From NCBI RefSeq assembly GCF_036417845.1, contig NC_089980.1, positions 55,984,501-56,048,500 on the forward strand: a stretch of DNA of 64,000 nt, in the 5' to 3' direction. The notes beneath the pieces were generated by a model, which did not search any database, was not told where the DNA came from, and saw nothing but the letters and a program-made list of their open reading frames with translations. How positions within the stretch are numbered: position 1 is the first letter of the stretch; every line of letters begins with the position of its first letter. The DNA comes from Apteryx mantelli. Its lineage: Eukaryota; Chordata; Aves; Apterygiformes; Apterygidae. Both the position numbers and the translations under genes were made by a program. Shown here piece after piece: positions 60,701 to 64,000 of the stretch.

Positions 60701-62451
60701 TAACTTCTGTATGAGGTTTGCGGACACATCTGATGGAAGAATCAGCTCCCATGGAAATTAAATCAAGTGATGTGAGATAATTTCCTCCGAGACATGCAAC
60801 AACATGAGTTTACACATAAGCAGCAGGGGGAAAAAAAAAAAAAAGCTAGAGAACATGACTCATTCAGTTCTTCTGTGTGTTGAAGGAATGACAAATGAAA
60901 CAAATTAATTTTAATTACCTCATGAAACACATCTGGGTTTCCAGGGTTAAACAGTGATGGTAATTTCTCTTCTAAACCGCGTACTATTTCTGGCCACACT
61001 GAATTGACTAAGAAATCATATCCAGGAACAATAGTTGCTTTTTCACTGAAATAAAATTGCAATTATTCCAAGGTTATATTTCACCACTAGGCTTCTATTC
61101 GGAGGTAGTGATAACTCAAAGACAAGGACTGAATTGGAAGAAATGTAATTAAGCTTTTTTTTACATAGATATATTGATTTGCTTAAACTGTTGTTCCTTT
61201 GAGGTTTCATATCTGATCCCAGTCTCATCAAATGCAAGGTATTTTTACAGTTCTGAAAGTGTTTTCAAATTTTATCAGGTATTATGTATTTTGCAAGTGT
61301 GCTTTGGAAAATAAGTCCTTTTCAGCTGTTAAAACTTGAAAATATGCAAGTAAAAGTAGGAGTTAACAGCTCTAAACTTCAGAAATACCAAGTAGGAGTA
61401 ACGCGATGGAAGGAAATGAAACTCTTGCATAATTCTAAGTTGTATTTATATATGATTTTGTGCTTCCAAGCAAAAGATTAAAAGTTACCTTGACTGTGGA
61501 AATTTATAAATTGACAGCAGAAAAGACACAAGTACCTAACTCCAGTTCAGTGCACTACAGCACAAACTAGAATCATTCTATTATTAAGAAGAAAGATTAA
61601 AATTTGCTGAGGGATTAAAAGAATTGAAACGTCAGTAAAATTTAGAGCCACTAAAAGCTCAGCAATGGATGACTAATCAGAGAAGCAGTTCTGCAGTCCC
61701 TAGGGGCTACATCCATAGTTCTGCTAATTACAGCAGTCTACTAAGTTAACTAGCCTGTGGACAGATGAATAAGTGCATTCAACAGTAGACCTGAACTATG
61801 TAAACTTCAAAACAGGCAATTTAATTTCAAAAGGAGTAAGCACTTTGAGCAGATAGTGGAAGTACTATACAAATCAATTAAACCTGAAGTTGCAGTACAT
61901 GCAATAAACCAGTCAGACCTCTGGGGACCATCTCCACCATTTTTTTTTTTTTTAATTTAATGTATGCTGACAACCCAGTAACTTTTGAACTTATTTTCCA
62001 ATAGCTTTGTTATACCCTTCTCCTTGGATGAAGTGCACAGTCACGTTTCCTTGATTCAGTTTTATTACTGAAATACAGGATTCTTTCTTTCACTTCTCTC
62101 AAGTTGTGGGCCTCAGCACCAAGGGAAACAAACAAACAAACAAACAAACTGTTCACTGTTTTGTTTTTAAAATTATGGACATGAGAAATCAACCTTGACT
62201 ATGAATCTCCAGAAAAGGCCAGGTAAGTTATCTATGCATGGGAGGTAATTTTGCAAGTCATTTCCTAAGTAAATGATATTTACCATAACTTTTAACTGCA
62301 ACTGAAAGAAGCCCCAAGATATTTACCTTGAAATAGCTCCCCCTGTTACTTCACGCAAGAGACGGCAATGATGCGGGACAAACTCCAATAGTTTATTGTA
62401 CATAGCCTGAAGGCCGTTAGGATGCGATTGAACATACTGTTCCACAATCAC
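39164..62451 (-). CDS. COG2: Conserved oligomeric Golgi complex subunit 2, 3' eleven coding exons
   Basis: COG2 is a lobe A subunit of the COG tethering complex that acts at the Golgi in retrograde vesicle traffic and glycosylation-enzyme retention (family knowledge). Eleven minus-strand exons (125, 127, 140, 62, 152, 201, 73, 143, 140, 181 and 102 nt in transcript order) join in frame to 482 codons including the stop. They start with VIVEQYVQSHPNGLQAMYNK and end TAKDQTTVEQS. All junctions are GT-AG. Human COG2 is about 738 residues, so about the first 260, including the N-terminal coiled-coil part, lie right of the window. Similarity is near-identical in NKLLEFVPHHCRLLREVTGG and LVNSVWPEIV, and weakest in the exon at 50,312-50,512. 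No frameshift or stop was seen. Confidence 0.97.
40606..40627. repeat. Perfect 10-bp-arm hairpin
   Basis: CTTAGTGCTT, two bases, AAGCACTAAG. Located in the last COG2 intron, about 270 bp from the next exon. Confidence 0.9.
40743..40763. repeat. Perfect 9-bp-arm hairpin with mirrored E-boxes
   Basis: TCACCTGTA, loop TTA, TACAGGTGA. It is followed directly by an (AAAT)n run at about 40,763-40,786 and is the second perfect palindrome within 160 bp. Confidence 0.9.
40901..41081 (-). CDS. COG2: COG2 exon (181 bp)
   Basis: Acceptor AATTTTTTAG|; completes Lys, then YCETVSDVLSSVKKMEESLK, RLKQARRTATPSPVGTNGGM, SDDNKIRLQLALDVEYFGDQ; donor CAA|GTAAGT. Human reads YYETVSDVLNSVKKMEESLK, with Tyr where this gene has Cys. 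Confidence 0.96.
41082..44558 (-). other. COG2 intron (about 3.5 kb)
   Basis: AT-rich intron with a TA/TG/CA microsatellite at about 42,796-42,905. A 143-codon open frame on the opposite strand (43,772-44,203) has a protein-like start but no family I recognise. Confidence 0.6.
42796..42905. repeat. Compound TA/TG/CA microsatellite
   Basis: Alternating purine-pyrimidine sequence (ATATGTATAC, TGTGTGTATATA, ACACACAGACACACAC) in a COG2 intron. Confidence 0.85.
44559..44698 (-). CDS. COG2: COG2 exon (140 bp)
   Basis: Acceptor CATTTTCCAG|; encodes DVPTKASPYVDSALKPFYRL, ENEYKDILKQPMIHQWLEGA and LSESTQ plus two bases; donor AA|GTAAGA. Matches human SYVDSALKPLFQL and QQWLEGTLSESTHK. Confidence 0.96.
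44699..47933 (-). other. COG2 intron (about 3.2 kb)
   Basis: No exon recognised. Contains one copy of a dispersed 'ATTGACTTCAGGGAGAGCTG' type motif at about 45,018 and an A/C-rich simple stretch at about 45,690-45,745. Confidence 0.6.
47934..48076 (-). CDS. COG2: COG2 exon (143 bp)
   Basis: Acceptor TACTTCAATAG|; completes Gly, then ALEDSKASLSACMPTLNNRI, IQDLSESSFAYLKSALEVPR and LYRRTNK; donor AAG|GTCAGT. Matches human LKSALEVPRLYRRTNK exactly at its end. Confidence 0.96.
48628..48752. repeat. Long palindromic CA/TG/TA microsatellite
   Basis: A CA block, then ATATACACACACACAC joined directly to (GT)13 and (AT)10 at 48,673-48,730, flanked by TACATACATATATA on both sides. Centred at 48,684/48,685, it is a near-perfect inverted repeat in COG2 intron sequence. 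Confidence 0.9.
49467..49539 (-). CDS. COG2: COG2 exon (73 bp)
   Basis: Acceptor TTTCCCCAG|; encodes IPDILEMIKPKLEMIGFKNV and SCIA plus one base; donor GCAG|GTAAAG. Matches human LPELLEIIKPKLEMIGFKNF. Confidence 0.95.
50312..50512 (-). CDS. COG2: COG2 exon (201 bp), divergent linker region
   Basis: Acceptor GATGTTTCAG|; encodes VYVRPISSENMKESKKSMTA, a Ser/Asn/Glu-rich linker, then STQLVYVAADLDKLQDQ; donor CAG|GTTTGT. The middle is the least conserved part relative to human, consistent with a disordered linker; the LVYVAADLDKLQ end is well conserved. Confidence 0.95.
51312..51689 (+). mobile_element. CR1 LINE 3'-end fragment
   Basis: Runs in CR1 order: GGGCTAAGGGGAAATCTTAC, TGCTGTCTTCAACTACCTAA, GACAGGATGAGAGGCAATGG, TTCATCGTGAGAGTGGTCAA, GGTTTCCCAGTGAGGCCAGG, GGACCAGATGACCTCCAGAA, ending near ATTCTATCATTTTCTGACTC, a degenerate form of the CR1 ATTCTATGATTC tail. 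It is 5'-truncated, antisense to COG2, and the best avian marker in the window. Confidence 0.9.
52234..52385 (-). CDS. COG2: COG2 exon (152 bp)
   Basis: Acceptor TATTTTTAG|; encodes (A)GSSYCLLATHMVWMSLQKCW, SDQMFLPLLAHRLWKLSLQI and LARYSVFISE; donor GAG|GTAAGA. Matches human CWSDEMFLPLLVHRLWRLTL. Confidence 0.96.
53065..53110. repeat. TA/CA microsatellite
   Basis: CATACATACATATATATACA followed by a CA run and TATATTTTATATAAATA, in a COG2 intron. Confidence 0.85.
53692..53753 (-). CDS. COG2: COG2 exon (62 bp)
   Basis: Short exon completing Arg, then FREIAGALEAALSDTLEEAP plus one base. Acceptor CTGTCTCAG|, donor CAG|GTAAAT. Aligns with human FREIAGSLEAALTDVLEDAP. Confidence 0.95.
53754..56861 (-). 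other. COG2 intron (about 3.1 kb)
   Basis: No exon recognised. Contains the 27-bp tandem duplication at 54,767-54,820 and a 13-base G run at 54,961-54,973. Confidence 0.6.
54767..54820. repeat. Perfect 27-bp tandem duplication
   Basis: Two identical adjacent 27-bp copies, each starting TAGCAACTAAAGG and ending TTTTAGAAGAAT. No mismatch between copies, implying a recent event. Confidence 0.95.
56862..57001 (-). CDS. COG2: COG2 exon (140 bp)
   Basis: Acceptor CTTTATACAG|; encodes KYTTSMDFVWKFERQCGSQA, SVKRLRSHPSYHSFNNKWNL and PVYFQI plus two bases; donor AG|GTTAGT. Human reads RRLERQ where this gene reads WKFERQ. Confidence 0.96.
57002..60918 (-). other. COG2 intron (about 3.9 kb)
   Basis: AT-rich intron; I see no exon, transposon or long repeat in it. 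Confidence 0.6.
60919..61045 (-). CDS. COG2: COG2 exon (127 bp)
   Basis: Acceptor TTTTATTTCAG|; completes Ser, then EKATIVPGYDFLVNSVWPEI, VRGLEEKLPSLFNPGNPDVF and HE; donor GAG|GTAATT. Matches human PGYDFLVNSVWPQIVQGLEE. Confidence 0.96.
62127..62150. repeat. (AAAC)n microsatellite
   Basis: About six AAAC units in a COG2 intron. Confidence 0.85.
62327..62451 (-). CDS. COG2: COG2 exon (first inside window)
   Basis: Acceptor TTCCTGGCAG|; encodes VIVEQYVQSHPNGLQAMYNK, LLEFVPHHCRLLREVTGGAI and S plus two bases; donor AG|GTAAAT. Nearly identical to human VIIEQFVESHPNGLQVMYNK and following residues. Confidence 0.96.
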
Positions 62452-64000
62452 CTGCCAGGAAGAGTTGAATGTTAATTGCAGAAAAGTGAATATGAAATAC
62501 AGTAATGTAAGATTCACAGTCTACTCACTCAAAACTCCTAATACTATAACCCCAAATACTGCAATACTCAGTATATTACTTTTCTTTCTCATAGTTTCCA
62601 AGCTATAATAAATAGCCAAGAATCTTCTGTGGTGATGCTAAGACTTTCACACAGCTAGCAATGCATTTTGACAGGACAGTACTTCAAGCCCCATGAAAAA
62701 GAGAGAGCCTCTGCCACAAAAAGAAGTCAGACAGTAGGTGGACAACACTGGAAAAGGACAATTTCTTGGTATTTTTTCATCTGTCTGAACATTTTTGCCA
62801 TTAGCTACATAAACAAGCAGAATGGTGCAGAGGTGGGGAACAAACAGGTACTGGAGAAGTCAAGATGAAAGGAAGACCCATCCCCCACGGTACCACCTGC
62901 TACAGTATTAGCAAGCACCCAAAGGAAGTCTGCTCTTAAGGGGCCAGCTGACAGTTCTTCTCCCTCTCCCATCTGAAAGGCAGAAGCTGCCTTTGCTTTG
63001 TAAACGTGTGCCCACACAAAGCAAAACCAGAACACTTTTAGACGTTTCCTTCTCTACAGCAGAAAAGCAGCAGCCTATTGACGATGGTGTACAGCTCAGG
63101 CTTTATCAGAAAACAGGCTATTTATTCACTGAGAAGGGAAAGAAAGGGAAGAGAAAGGTAATGATTCGAACTCTCAGCTACTGAAGTGAAAAAAAAAAAA
63201 AAAGTGAAATCCTGACTGGGGGGGGAGGGGGCGAGGGAAGTGATAGTAATTTCTTTTCCCTATCTTGATTTAGAAAGCAAATCCTTCAGCAGGATTTATA
63301 CAGATTAACTCTATACTTGCCTTGGTTGGGAACACTACATGGCAAACAGCCACTAAATGGAAAAAAAAAAACAACACACAAAGCAAATGCAGTTCCTCTT
63401 TCTTAGGCTGATGGGCCTTTCGGAACATAAAGGCAGAAGTGATATTAAGGTATTACTGCCTAAAGGAACACATTCAGTACTTTTCTGAAACAATGTTCAC
63501 ATTACTCTTTTGGGTCTTAATAAAAATGTTAGCTCTATATTTTGAGCTGTCCCATCTTTTGTAAGATACCAGTAGAGAACAAACTGTTTTAAATATCCTG
63601 AAAGCAGAGAAAGAAAAGAATACCTCACATCGTACTGTTTCTCATTACAGGTTTACTGAGCAAGAGAATGTTAATACCTCCATTTAAAGAGTGATAGTAG
63701 TAAAAAAAGGTAAAGATAAATGAATAGAGTAACTCAGCACTCAAAGACACTAAGAAGTGCTCTGTATTACAGAGGCAATGATGAGAGGGAGCAGATCTAT
63801 CCTGCTTTCTATTAACATGCACAGACTCAAATAAGTGTGTATGTTCAGTCACCAAGACAACACTTGTATGTTAATGTTTTCCTCCCCGCAGACACAATAG
63901 TGAAAGCTTTGGACCATTTGTCATAATTAGTATTGCTGAAAGGTTTGTAATGCTAGTTTTAGCGCAAAAACTTCACTGTCCAAGTGCTGGCCTAATATAA
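62452..64000 (-). other. COG2 intron (partial, to window edge)
   Basis: The preceding human COG2 exon would encode something like RTYATIDKTRDAEALVGQVL. I looked for its complement here and did not find it, so it lies beyond the right edge. Only A runs, a G run near 63,218 and ordinary AT-rich sequence were seen. Confidence 0.55.

Noticed and set aside
62452-64000. Search for the preceding COG2 exon at the right edge
   Set aside because: No match to the expected upstream COG2 sequence was found; presumed outside the window.
1-64000. A CRISPR array, phage or bacterial-style system, or tRNA/rRNA gene
   Set aside because: The DNA is plainly vertebrate with spliced genes; no regularly spaced repeats, operons or cloverleaf-like sequences were seen.

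Overview
The window is vertebrate nuclear DNA with long introns and low gene density, most probably from a bird. The reasons are a chicken-repeat-1 (CR1) LINE 3' end at about 51,312-51,689, much older CR1 and MIR-type remnants, compact introns, and an angiotensin sequence with Val5, as in non-mammals. Species cannot be fixed from sequence alone; several well-preserved ancient repeats would suit a slowly evolving lineage such as a palaeognath.

Three conserved genes are present, each recognised from exon translations with GT-AG junctions and matching phases. (1) CAPN9 (calpain-9), minus strand: coding exons 1-5 at 764-10,166 (residues 1-235 including the catalytic Cys97). The rest of the gene lies beyond the left edge. 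(2) AGT (angiotensinogen), plus strand: four coding exons at 25,918-33,292 giving a complete 465-residue precursor with signal peptide, angiotensin decapeptide and serpin body. (3) COG2 (conserved oligomeric Golgi complex subunit 2), minus strand: the last eleven coding exons at 39,164-62,451 (481 residues, roughly the C-terminal two thirds). Its 5' exons lie beyond the right edge.

The order CAPN9-AGT-COG2 and the alternating strands match the human 1q42 neighbourhood. CAPN9 and AGT are head to head across about 15.7 kb of non-coding DNA; AGT and COG2 are tail to tail across about 5.9 kb. The three proteins do not share a pathway (calcium-activated protease, hormone precursor, Golgi tether), so the linkage is inherited synteny, not a functional cluster.

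The CAPN9-AGT interval holds a CpG-rich island at about 20,880-21,490 with a TTACGTAA site, a TATA-like box and a good splice donor. It also holds a second TATA candidate at 24,165, so the AGT first exon is unresolved between them. The introns and the AGT-COG2 interval hold microsatellites, a 27-bp tandem duplication, two close perfect hairpins, CR1/MIR fossils and a possible unassigned terminal exon at 35,864-36,037. No tRNA, rRNA, CRISPR or virus-like gene was recognised.
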